The translations under genes and the position numbers were made by a program. The notes under the pieces are model-generated. The model saw only the letters and a list, made by a program, of their open reading frames with translations, did not search any database and had not been told where the DNA came from. 64,000 bases of DNA, taken from contig NZ_CP154468.1 of assembly GCF_039545455.1 (NCBI RefSeq), positions 806,001 through 870,000 of the forward strand, in the 5' to 3' direction. This DNA comes from Brucella sp. BE17 (GTDB taxonomy: Bacteria > Pseudomonadota > Alphaproteobacteria > Rhizobiales > Rhizobiaceae). This document shows positions 56,500 to 63,896 of this stretch, in pieces; position 1 is the stretch's first letter; every line of letters begins with the position of its first letter.

Positions 56500-56686
56500 C
56501 GATACCCGCCCTTTTCTCTAATGCCTTTGCTGTAGCCGCTGCCGCAGCCAACGCGGCCCGCTGTCGCTCTTTGATCGCGCCGTAGGTGTATCCAGCCCCC
56601 AGAAACAAAAATGCCGCCAGAACGGCAGCAAGTGTGAGTTTCAGCCAGTTGGGAATAAGGGAGAGGAAAAGCGCGCCACCCGCCAC
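56396..56686 (-). CDS. Inner-membrane spanin (Rz-like)
   Basis: A protein of 96 residues. An N-terminal transmembrane segment (WLKLTLAAVLAAFLFLGAGYTYG) is followed by an Ala/Lys/Glu-rich helix (KERQRAALAAAAATAKALEKR) and a Cys-containing tail with CLELGGLRDECAQLRRLE. This is the i-spanin layout, and the Rz1-like gene overlaps its 3' part. The start is GTG 56686 with only a weak ribosome-binding site; it lies within the 41-codon ORF upstream, so translation may be coupled to that ORF. Confidence 0.7.
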   Translation of the reverse strand: MAGGALFLSLIPNWLKLTLAAVLAAFLFLGAGYTYGAIKERQRAALAAAAATAKALEKRAGIDETIIGMDAHRLCLELGGLRDECAQLRRLEADRR

Positions 56687-56766
56687 AAAGTATCCGTGCC
56701 GGTAAAATTCGCATTACCCCGGACAACAGTGATCGTTCCCGACGTATAGTCGGACAATACAGCCAT
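56641..56766 (-). pseudogene. N-terminal remnant of a phage tail-fibre-type protein
   Basis: A 41-codon ORF with a strong AGGAG site before ATG 56766. It begins MAVLSDYTSGTITVVRGNANFTG and continues TDTLW, resembling the start of phage tail or fibre proteins with the pattern TVTVxNGSxxVTGTGTxW. After LW the sequence diverges and stops within 13 codons. The parent protein would be far longer, so this looks like a deletion remnant whose end now overlaps the spanin gene start. Confidence 0.5.
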
Positions 56767-56800
56767 GATTTTCTCCTGAAGGATTTTGAAAGGCTTGCAA

Positions 56801-58360
56801 TTAGTCCTGCGGAATGCCGAAGATGTAATAGCGGACGCCTATCGGGTCGGGGTTTTGATGAACGTAGCTGACCTTGCCGCCATCCAATTTCGTATCAGTC
56901 CATTCGTCGGGGTTCGCCCATATAGACACGCTATTATTGTTGACGCGCCCAAGCATCGACCGATTGGAAGGATAGCCCCACCCCGTGCCTGAATTATATT
57001 TGATTTTCATGTAAGGCGGCGTCCAGGCATTCGGATAGCAAATCGAGAATTTCAGGTAAGGCAGAAGCCCATTGTTCTCGAATGGAAGATCAACCCGGCG
57101 TTTCCCATAATAGCGAGCTTCATTCGCATCTGTGACCGTTGCGAAAGACCCTAAAGGCACATACCCCTCCCGCAGGATATGCAGCGTGGGATAACGGCTG
57201 TCGAAAAGGATGTCGTTCGGCCGTGATGCAGGATCGCTTGTACCCGGTTTTTTGAACTGGATATAATCCTGTGTCCCATCATTGCCCTTGAACATGACCT
57301 GATTTCCACCAGATGACGTTCCTGCCCGATCAACATTCGACACGAAATAGCGGATATCGACTGCGGCAGTTCCTTCGTTGTAGACGGTGATACCATTGGA
57401 GGCCACGCGATAACTTAAATCAAACCGCTGATCCTTGACAAAGCCGCTTCTTATATAGCCGGGAACATACCATTCCTGATCTGTGAGCTTGTACATGAAA
57501 TCAAGAACGGCTGTATCAGAGAGGATAACCCCCGTAGGTGCAGCCATGAACATCGATTCATTCTTCGGAATTCTTCGCTCACCCGACATGACGCACAGCG
57601 CAGGCGAAAAGTTGCTGTCGATGATGGTCTTGTTCATCCCGGTTTCGTTGATGGAAAATCCGGGACGCATAAGCTTGAACCGCGTCGGGCTAGCTTCGAA
57701 ACCTACGAGGTTAGGCACATAAGAATATGTCGGCATCGGAGTGGCGTCAGCCGGCAGATTGTAGATGTTCGGGTAAAGCGTGTAGTCGCTTACGCCATCT
57801 TTATAAACCAGCTCTGCTTTGTGAACGACTCTCTCGCCTATTCCTAATAGGCCCGATAATTCATTAGGTAGAACGCCGTTATATAAGTTCGCAGTTCCAA
57901 ATCCCGTGACCCTGCTGGTAACTGTGTTGAACTGGTATTGTGTGACGTATCCTTCCTCTCTGCCGACTTCACCAACATCAAGGGTCAGAAGTCTTGTCCC
58001 AGCCCTGATCCTTCCATTGCGGACCTCCCGCAATTCTGAAATCGGTGGATAGCTTATCTCTGGGTAGAGTACATTGTATCTGACCGCCATTCTGGTAGTT
58101 CGCCAAAATGAAGCGTCAGTCATAGTTCCAACGATTGTTCCACCATAAAGAGAAAACTGCGACGGCAGAGTGGAAGTAAATGCCGCTGTAAAAGCAAACG
58201 CTTCCGACGCATAGGTATAGGTCAGATTGGTATTTTCAGAATTGAATAGATACCGATCGAACGCATTGTTCGGGAGTGTCATTGCGTTGTCGGCATCGTG
58301 TTTCAGGCACTTCAAGACTGGACCAACACCGGGTTTATGCCCCAAAACAGTCTGTGTCAT
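56801..58360 (-). CDS. Phage tail protein, probable receptor-binding/host-specificity protein
   Basis: A protein of 519 residues of no family I can name. It begins MTQTVLGHKPGVGPVLKCLKHDADNAM and is rich in Tyr, Asn and Gly with many predicted beta strands (YTYASEAFAF, FSLYGGTIVGTMT, FMAAPTGVILSD). Its start overlaps the tail-tip gene stop (ATGA, 58357-58360). Directly downstream of a gpJ-like gene is where siphoviruses encode tail fibres or receptor-binding proteins, hence the call. The N-terminus would attach to the tip. Confidence 0.65.
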   Translation of the reverse strand: MTQTVLGHKPGVGPVLKCLKHDADNAMTLPNNAFDRYLFNSENTNLTYTYASEAFAFTAAFTSTLPSQFSLYGGTIVGTMTDASFWRTTRMAVRYNVLYPEISYPPISELREVRNGRIRAGTRLLTLDVGEVGREEGYVTQYQFNTVTSRVTGFGTANLYNGVLPNELSGLLGIGERVVHKAELVYKDGVSDYTLYPNIYNLPADATPMPTYSYVPNLVGFEASPTRFKLMRPGFSINETGMNKTIIDSNFSPALCVMSGERRIPKNESMFMAAPTGVILSDTAVLDFMYKLTDQEWYVPGYIRSGFVKDQRFDLSYRVASNGITVYNEGTAAVDIRYFVSNVDRAGTSSGGNQVMFKGNDGTQDYIQFKKPGTSDPASRPNDILFDSRYPTLHILREGYVPLGSFATVTDANEARYYGKRRVDLPFENNGLLPYLKFSICYPNAWTPPYMKIKYNSGTGWGYPSNRSMLGRVNNNSVSIWANPDEWTDTKLDGGKVSYVHQNPDPIGVRYYIFGIPQD

Positions 58361-60954
58361 GTGAGCATCCTGATAAAGGCATTGTTACCGTCACCGCGCA
58401 ACTCAAGCTTTCCGTTGTCGGCAATCAAGCGATTAAAGCGAAGCGTCCCAAGGCGAACATTCTGCATGACCACTTCATTGTTGATGACGGCAAAGGGATA
58501 AGTATATGTCCCGTTCCCAGTCGGGCTGGCGATGGCAAACATGTTGGCAAGAACGACAAATTCAGCTCCTGCCGAGGTGACATTGACGAACCAGCCGCCT
58601 TCTACCCATACGCCATTCCTTCCCAGTCGGGCCATGGCTGAAATCTTCACCGAGTTGCCGCCGCTTCCAACTGCTGACGTCATACGCCACGCAGCCGATG
58701 CAAGAGTGCCGTCGATAGAAGCGTTCACTTCGGTAAGCGCATCTGCAACAGCATTCACATCACCGACAACACCATCGACACGAGCGCGCATCAGGTTGAT
58801 GACACTCGCACCGGTTTCGTCCCAAAGCTGGGTATCGATCTTGGTCAGTTGCTGTCCAATGGCACTATTTGGACCAGTCGCAACAAGGATATCTTCCTCC
58901 CACGAGGCCTTGGCAGTTCCATAGGTGCTTGCAAGCTGGCGGTTCAGCCTCTGGATGTTGGCGTAATTCTTCATGGCGTTTTTCGCGCCAGAGGTTGCGT
59001 TTTCTTCAGCCTGCCGTTTCAATTCGCGCAGATCGTCATTCATGTAGTTGATCATGTCGCGCGTTGCCCGGTCGAAGCGAGCATAGTCGACCTCGCTATC
59101 ATCACCGGCTTTCATGGTAGTAAAGGCTTGCGCATGTGACCAAGCAACAGAGCGCCCGTTGTCGACACGAAGGCGAGTGCGGACAAACCAGTCAGTGAGC
59201 GAGGTCAAGCCTTCGGTGAGCGTGACCACTGTCACGTCCCAGGTGACGAACTTCTTGAACACCTGTGTCGGATCGTTGGCCGGCCAATATTCAATATCGA
59301 CACCGACGACAGAAATATCCTCAATCTCATCCCACCGCAGCTGAGCACCCGGAAGCGAACCGCCGCCATCTGCAACCACAACAATCGGCATGACGCTGAA
59401 GTTCTGCACTTCCGCCAGATATTGCGGCGGTGGCACCACGATGATGTTCGGTGGATTGGTCTCGTAAGCAGTCGGATCAAAGACGCCATTACTGATCTGC
59501 TGCATGGAAATGCTGACATCGCGCGCGCCATCGGTATTGATACCGCCTAGCTGGCGCGTGAGAACCTGGAACGTCCGGTCGCCGAACTCCTTGCTGTTGA
59601 AGCGGACCCATCGGCCTTCCTTGACGATATCGAGAAACTTTGGATGGATCGTGCCGTCACACGACGCCTGATAGCGTGCGCCGCGAATGGCGATATCGGC
59701 AAGACGGTCCACCTGTCGCGGATCCGTAACCGCACCAAAAGGAATGGCACTGGCAAGCGTTTCACGATCCTCGGCCAAAGCGCCTGCATCAATACGGGTG
59801 GCTGCGTCTTTCGTCTCGTAAAAATCGTCTGGAGAAACATAAGAGGCAGCAACGGTATTGATCAGATCGGTACGCTTACGCTTGACGGAATAGCGAAACG
59901 GCGCTCCAATCTTGAAATCTGCATCCGTCAAGGTGGCGACAATCGCCTGCGGTGCACCCGCGATCGGGAAATCACCATCAACCCGCTGGACCCAAGACCC
60001 GCACATAGCCTCGAGGATCGGCGTCAGGTTCGCATCATGATTGGCACCGGGGCCATCCTTGGCGATGGCGTGAGCACGATAGCGCTTTGAGCCGTCCGGC
60101 ATAATCTCATCGCAGATATTGGCAGCCTGGGTATATTCGGCTAGCGGTATACGGCTTGCGCGCACGGCTTTCCCGACCATGCGCTGTCCACCATTAAAGA
60201 AACCGCGCTCCAGATTATAAGCATGCACAGCCGGGTTATCTGAATATTCCCAAGTGTTCTGGTCATTCCACCGATGCGGTCCATTGCCGCCAACTGTGCT
60301 ATCCTTGCGCCAGTCGTATTCAGGCGCGCCTCTCACCTCGAATAGAAGCTTTGCGGGCGACGTGAGACCATCACCGTTCTTGCGCAGCTCAGAATAGACA
60401 ATGGCATAGGCCACGCCTGCGCCACGATGCGCAGCAGTCCAGCGGCCAGACGGACGCGCATATGTGATCAGCGCCGGGTCGGCCTGTTGGCCCATGGTGC
60501 CATAATAGAATTTTACCCGGACGTTATCGTGATCGTCGCCACTTGTGCCTTCATTAGGCACCAGCCAGTAGCCGTCCGCGTCTTGCTGGCTCAATATCCG
60601 CCATGCACCATTATAGCGCACACGCGGCACAGCCGTGATGCGGAAGTCCGATAGCTTGAACACGTCCTGAACTTGCCGCCCACCGCTGCCGTAGCTGTTG
60701 CGATAGACGTGATGGCCTTCGATTGCGCATGTGCCAAGAATGACAGAGCGTGGAATATTGGCGCCGTATTGCGTGTCAAGCTCCGAGGCGCGGCTTTGTG
60801 TCTTCGGAGGAAACAGCGCGTTAAGTGCAAACTTTGCCGCGATGCCGAAGGCCGTCTGGGCAATGCCTGCAAGGATTGGGCTAGCAGCAGCCCATGCGGC
60901 CACGCTGGACACAAACCCGCCAACCCAGGCAAATACCGGAGCAAGAAACGCCAT
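58357..60954 (-). CDS. Phage tail tip protein (TipJ/gpJ-like)
   Basis: An 865-residue protein. A hydrophobic N-terminus (FVSSVAAWAAASPILAGIAQTAFGIAAKF) is followed by the hub domain beginning LDTQYGANIPRSVILGTCAIEGHHVY. Middle segments YVSPDDFYETKDAATRID and PRQVDRLADIAIRGARYQ are typical of gpJ-like host-specificity proteins. A fibronectin-like segment near ISVVGVDIEYWPANDP and a helical C-terminal part with DUF1983-like ADALTEVNASIDGTLASAAW come last. It forms the central tail tip that contacts the host. The upstream stem-loop at 60982-61007 separates it from the other tail genes. Confidence 0.85.
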   Translation of the reverse strand: MAFLAPVFAWVGGFVSSVAAWAAASPILAGIAQTAFGIAAKFALNALFPPKTQSRASELDTQYGANIPRSVILGTCAIEGHHVYRNSYGSGGRQVQDVFKLSDFRITAVPRVRYNGAWRILSQQDADGYWLVPNEGTSGDDHDNVRVKFYYGTMGQQADPALITYARPSGRWTAAHRGAGVAYAIVYSELRKNGDGLTSPAKLLFEVRGAPEYDWRKDSTVGGNGPHRWNDQNTWEYSDNPAVHAYNLERGFFNGGQRMVGKAVRASRIPLAEYTQAANICDEIMPDGSKRYRAHAIAKDGPGANHDANLTPILEAMCGSWVQRVDGDFPIAGAPQAIVATLTDADFKIGAPFRYSVKRKRTDLINTVAASYVSPDDFYETKDAATRIDAGALAEDRETLASAIPFGAVTDPRQVDRLADIAIRGARYQASCDGTIHPKFLDIVKEGRWVRFNSKEFGDRTFQVLTRQLGGINTDGARDVSISMQQISNGVFDPTAYETNPPNIIVVPPPQYLAEVQNFSVMPIVVVADGGGSLPGAQLRWDEIEDISVVGVDIEYWPANDPTQVFKKFVTWDVTVVTLTEGLTSLTDWFVRTRLRVDNGRSVAWSHAQAFTTMKAGDDSEVDYARFDRATRDMINYMNDDLRELKRQAEENATSGAKNAMKNYANIQRLNRQLASTYGTAKASWEEDILVATGPNSAIGQQLTKIDTQLWDETGASVINLMRARVDGVVGDVNAVADALTEVNASIDGTLASAAWRMTSAVGSGGNSVKISAMARLGRNGVWVEGGWFVNVTSAGAEFVVLANMFAIASPTGNGTYTYPFAVINNEVVMQNVRLGTLRFNRLIADNGKLELRGDGNNAFIRMLT

Positions 60955-60981
60955 GGATTAACACCTTGGAATAGGCGCAAC

Positions 60982-61007
60982 AAAAAAGGGCCCGTGATTT
61001 CGGACCC
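60982..61007 (-). terminator. Intrinsic terminator or stem-loop just before the tail-tip gene
   Basis: On the - strand, GGGTCCG and CGGGCCC form a 7-bp stem (one G-U pair) with a 6-base loop, followed by six T. It lies inside the tail operon, 28 bases before the tail-tip start. Confidence 0.65.
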
Positions 61008-61042
61008 GGAATGCTGCAAAAAATGGGGAAGGTTATCTGGCC

Positions 61043-61180
61043 TTAGCCGTTATGATATCTGCGCTTCGCGATCAGAAATCTATATTCCTTGTCGCATGCC
61101 TCTGCCGTTTCGAAGATGAGAAGTCGAGCGTCCACACCCTCACCGACCAAAATCATCATTCCAGATTTAAGAATGTCCAT
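61043..61180 (-). CDS. 45-residue phage protein in the tail operon
   Basis: A short ORF from ATG 61180 to TAA 61043-61045. The peptide starts MDILKSGMMILVGEG and has FETAEACDKEYRFLIAKRRYHNG. Its start lies four bases from the DUF6950-like stop, with GGAG upstream. Gene order, spacing and good amino-acid composition argue that it is real. I know no function; it may be a small tail assembly factor. Confidence 0.5.
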   Translation of the reverse strand: MDILKSGMMILVGEGVDARLLIFETAEACDKEYRFLIAKRRYHNG

Positions 61181-61184
61181 AGCC

Positions 61185-61622
61185 CTATTCTCCAATCCTG
61201 TAGGCCTGCTCGATATCGGTCACAGGCAAGAACGCAAGCCCATCGGGCTGTTTGACCGCAAAGCCGGATCCACAAATGAACCCGGCCACATATTCGTCAT
61301 TGATTATCGTCACGCCAACATCGCCACGGCGCGCAGCAAGGCGATTGACTGGCTCAAGCCGAAGATAGGTCTCAAACACATCCTTGACGTTCTCACAGCC
61401 ATTGGCGCGCATTTTGCGAGCCGCCCCGGTCTCCGTTTTGTACTTGCCGCGGAACTGCGATAGTGGATCATCTCCGGTTACGGCTTTGATTGCGTCGGCT
61501 GCGGTCATCAAGCAGTCGGAGATACCCCATTCTGGGAGGATCGATATATGTGCCGACGCAAGGTCTTCCAGCGCCCGATCCCAGCCAGCGACCCTAGCCG
61601 AACTTGATTTTGAAGAACTCAT
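61185..61622 (-). CDS. DUF6950-like phage tail assembly protein
   Basis: A protein of 145 residues resembling the DUF6950 type found before gpJ-like genes. It shows WDRALEDLASAH, DCLMTAADAIKAVTGDDPLSQFRGKYKTETGAARKMRANG, and RRGDVGVTI followed by GLAFLPVTDIEQAYRIGE. The fold is related to NlpC/P60 hydrolases, with a Cys in the DCxxxAAD motif. ATG 61622 overlaps the upstream gene by 29 bases; the longer frame to 61781 is a shadow of that gene. It may trim peptidoglycan or assist tip assembly. Confidence 0.7.
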   Translation of the reverse strand: MSSSKSSSARVAGWDRALEDLASAHISILPEWGISDCLMTAADAIKAVTGDDPLSQFRGKYKTETGAARKMRANGCENVKDVFETYLRLEPVNRLAARRGDVGVTIINDEYVAGFICGSGFAVKQPDGLAFLPVTDIEQAYRIGE

Positions 61623-62160
61623 TTTTGATCCTCGCAGCATATTCGAAAAACATGTCGCCGGGTGAAACCAATTGCTGATCCTCATGGGAGGCGTAGCGGT
61701 ATCCCTCGCGAAAATTATCAACGGCACCGGTTTCGATCTGGGCTTCAAGCCAGACTTCGCCACCTTCCCTGCGATGATCAATCACGTCGATATATCCGTA
61801 CCAGGTCGGCTCGGCATGAAGGAAAGCGTTATTGTCGGGATCGAAATAGAAGTCGTAAAAGGTGACAGGACGGTTTTTGTAATCCTCCTGCTCGATCAGC
61901 CGGAGCTTATCGGGCGTCAAACCGAAATCAGACGCTGCGGGCAGCTTCATAGTGATCGGCTGGGCAGCGGTTCCCAAGGCATATTCCGGCTCGTCAATGT
62001 CGATCAGCGTATTGCCATGATAGACGAGACCGGAATATTCGATGCTGCCCTTGCCGGAGAAGAAGCCATAGACACCGGTTCCGAACTCACATTTGACGGC
62101 AGAGGCGATCTTGCCCCGGCCTTCATTGAGCAGCTGCTGTAGACGAGTTGGGAAAGCCAT
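61594..62160 (-). CDS. Phage minor tail protein
   Basis: A protein of 188 residues: MAFPTRLQQLLNEGRGKIASAVKCEFGTGVYGFFSG..., then YHGNTLIDIDEPEYALGTAAQPITMKLP and TPDKLRLIEQEDYKNRPVTFYDFYFDPD. The GGAGG site lies just before ATG 62160. Its position before the DUF6950-like and gpJ-like genes is that of a minor tail/hub protein, comparable to DUF2163-type proteins, but I cannot confirm that family. The TIR gene starts 80 bases upstream on the opposite strand. Confidence 0.65.
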   Translation of the reverse strand: MAFPTRLQQLLNEGRGKIASAVKCEFGTGVYGFFSGKGSIEYSGLVYHGNTLIDIDEPEYALGTAAQPITMKLPAASDFGLTPDKLRLIEQEDYKNRPVTFYDFYFDPDNNAFLHAEPTWYGYIDVIDHRREGGEVWLEAQIETGAVDNFREGYRYASHEDQQLVSPGDMFFEYAARIKNEFFKIKFG

Positions 62161-62199
62161 GAAGCCTCCGAATTATAAGAAAGTGTAATCGACTATTGG

Positions 62200-62228
62200 T
62201 TGAGACTCGGCTTTGATGCACGTATCAA
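62200..62228 (+). promoter_or_regulatory. Candidate promoter of the TIR gene
   Basis: TTGAGA (62200-62205), a 17-base spacer and TATCAA (62223-62228) lie in the 80-base gap before the TIR gene. The AGGGGG ribosome-binding site starts five bases later, so any leader would be very short. This gives the gene an expression path independent of the phage tail operon. Confidence 0.45.
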
Positions 62229-62240
62229 CAATAGGGGGCG

Positions 62241-63026
62241 ATGATGGTTAAAACGCTGTGGTTAACTTATGCGTGGGTGGATAACGAAGAAGATGATGTG
62301 GATTTTGTTGTTCAAAAACTTCAGTCTGTAGGGATCGATGTAAGGCTGGACCGCACAAGAATTGTTGCAGGGCAGCGTCTCTGGCATCAGATCGATAAAA
62401 ACATTCTCTCCGCAGACTTAGATGGATTTGCGATCTATTCAACCCGCGAAAGCCTAGTCAGTGAGCCCTGTCAAGAAGAGCTAGCGATTGCCCTCGATCG
62501 TGTGCTTCGGGAAAAAGGTGGTAGTTTTCCTTTGATAGGCATATTCCCAACACCAATCGAGCGTGAACTCATACCAAGTTCGATCGCAACGCGCTTGTAT
62601 GTATCATTGAAGGACGAAAAATGGGCCGACCGGGTCTCCGCCGCACTATCTAACGAGGTTGGACATCAACATGCGGAAGTGCAGCCATTTTTCATTAAAG
62701 AGCATAGAATTGGTGAACATTACATCTACGAAATGAGACCGCGAGACGGAGTTTGGCAGCCCTCTGTCGCAGCTGTCTTAGCCGACCAATACGATAGTAT
62801 TCAATTTCCTTGGGTTTGGGCAAAAGGCCAACCTCATTTCAATCCGCCAATGTGGATAGGCACAGAAATACCTGAATCACCGTTAAACGCAGAGCGCTGG
62901 AAAGGATATCGCGTCGACCAGCAGGCAGATGCCACCCAAAGTCTATATGTAAAATCCAAGGAAAGACTACGCAGCATTATTTTCGGTTGCGCTACTCGCG
63001 AACAATTCCGCTATGATTTTGGCTGA
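62241..63026 (+). CDS. TIR-domain protein carried by the prophage (probable defence/exclusion effector)
   Basis: A protein of 261 residues (260 from ATG 62244, which has better spacing from AGGGGG). Residues about 3-135 form a TIR domain: LWLTYAWVDNEEDD (strand A), GIDVRLDRTRIVAGQRLWHQI (BB-loop region), DGFAIYSTRESLVSEPCQEELAIAL. Glu80 in CQEEL aligns with the catalytic Glu of NAD-cleaving TIR domains. Residues about 150-261 form a Trp/Tyr-rich domain (IQFPWVWAKGQPHFNPPMWIG) that I do not recognise. The gene runs opposite to the tail operon and its sampled lines are 37-47% G+C against about 62% in the adjacent tail gene. Bacterial TIR proteins often deplete NAD during phage attack; that role here is inference. 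Confidence 0.8.
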   Translation: MMVKTLWLTYAWVDNEEDDVDFVVQKLQSVGIDVRLDRTRIVAGQRLWHQIDKNILSADLDGFAIYSTRESLVSEPCQEELAIALDRVLREKGGSFPLIGIFPTPIERELIPSSIATRLYVSLKDEKWADRVSAALSNEVGHQHAEVQPFFIKEHRIGEHYIYEMRPRDGVWQPSVAAVLADQYDSIQFPWVWAKGQPHFNPPMWIGTEIPESPLNAERWKGYRVDQQADATQSLYVKSKERLRSIIFGCATREQFRYDFG

Positions 63027-63027
63027 G

Positions 63028-63285
63028 CTATTTCAGCACAATAGTAAAATAGCCAGGTATCATTTCGTCTTCAATTTTGTAACACTGTTTAGAAAAGGCA
63101 AACTTTTGTCGAGAACTATCAACATCAGCAATAAAAAGAGCCTCTGATCTAATTGTGCCGAAATTTTGAGAATGATCTTTTCGCGGATCGTAGACAGTAA
63201 TATCGGCTTCTATCGCGGCACCATATACGGTCACAACTGGCGGGGTCATCTCCGCCTTTTCTTTCTTTTCCATTTTCTTCTCCAT
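63028..63285 (-). CDS. 85-residue AT-rich ORF beside the TIR gene
   Basis: A protein of 85 residues beginning with Lys/Glu repeats (MEKKMEKKEKAEM), then a beta-rich part (VVTVYGAAIEADITVYDPRKD, EALFIADVDSSRQKFAFSKQCYKIEDE). Its ATG overlaps the upstream tail-gene stop (TAATG, 63283-63287), and its stop is one base from the TIR stop. One sampled line is about 33% G+C, close to the TIR gene and unlike the tail genes. I recognise no family. It may be a tail-operon protein, or may have arrived with the TIR gene. Confidence 0.55.
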   Translation of the reverse strand: MEKKMEKKEKAEMTPPVVTVYGAAIEADITVYDPRKDHSQNFGTIRSEALFIADVDSSRQKFAFSKQCYKIEDEMIPGYFTIVLK

Positions 63286-63896
63286 TATTTTGGCACCTCC
63301 ACAAGCTGGAATGAAGCATCGGGGGACTTTCCTTCACCCACCTGAAAACTGTTCGGCACCAGCCGCATGTTCATGACAGGATTTTTGAAACGAACGGTCG
63401 AACCAACCGGAATATAGGACGGCAAGAACGGCTCGACCTTGATCTGCACCGTTGTGCTTGCCGCCGTAGCATCCGAAACCGCACGAGCTATAAAGTTGTA
63501 ATCGGCATAGCTCAGCCCGATCAGGTCACCTTCCATAAGCCGCAGCCCCGTGGCGACATTGTTGAATGTCAGAGTATTGCCGTTGATCACAGAAAGCGTC
63601 GCCGTACCCGCGATACGCGGATTATTGGCATCGCCCCAATAGGCTTGCGGGATGCAGACGTGTTTCGGCGTATAGTGAACCGTCACCTGCCCGCCCCGGC
63701 AGCGATCAATGAACGCCTCAAGCTTCTGGCGGTGAGCATTGGTCATTTGGATAACCTTTGCCGTCCACGACCAGAACGGATCGCCATTCTCGATCGCTGA
63801 AATTGCCCGCTCGCCGTATTTCGAAACTGACACCGAGCGGTTTAAAATCGGAAATGTCGCTTCATAGCGCAATCCAGTGGGGAGAAGTTCCGCCAT
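63285..63896 (-). CDS. Phage minor tail protein
   Basis: A protein of 203 residues: MAELLPTGLRYEATFPILNRSVSVSKYGERAISAIENGDPFWSW..., HRQKLEAFIDRCRGGQVTVHYTPKH, and a beta-rich C-terminus PVGSTVRFKNPVMNMRLVPNSF. The start overlaps the preceding stop (TAATG, 63894-63898), with AGAGGA upstream. Layout and composition fit a tail-tip-proximal structural protein. The exact family is not recognised. Confidence 0.6.
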   Translation of the reverse strand: MAELLPTGLRYEATFPILNRSVSVSKYGERAISAIENGDPFWSWTAKVIQMTNAHRQKLEAFIDRCRGGQVTVHYTPKHVCIPQAYWGDANNPRIAGTATLSVINGNTLTFNNVATGLRLMEGDLIGLSYADYNFIARAVSDATAASTTVQIKVEPFLPSYIPVGSTVRFKNPVMNMRLVPNSFQVGEGKSPDASFQLVEVPK

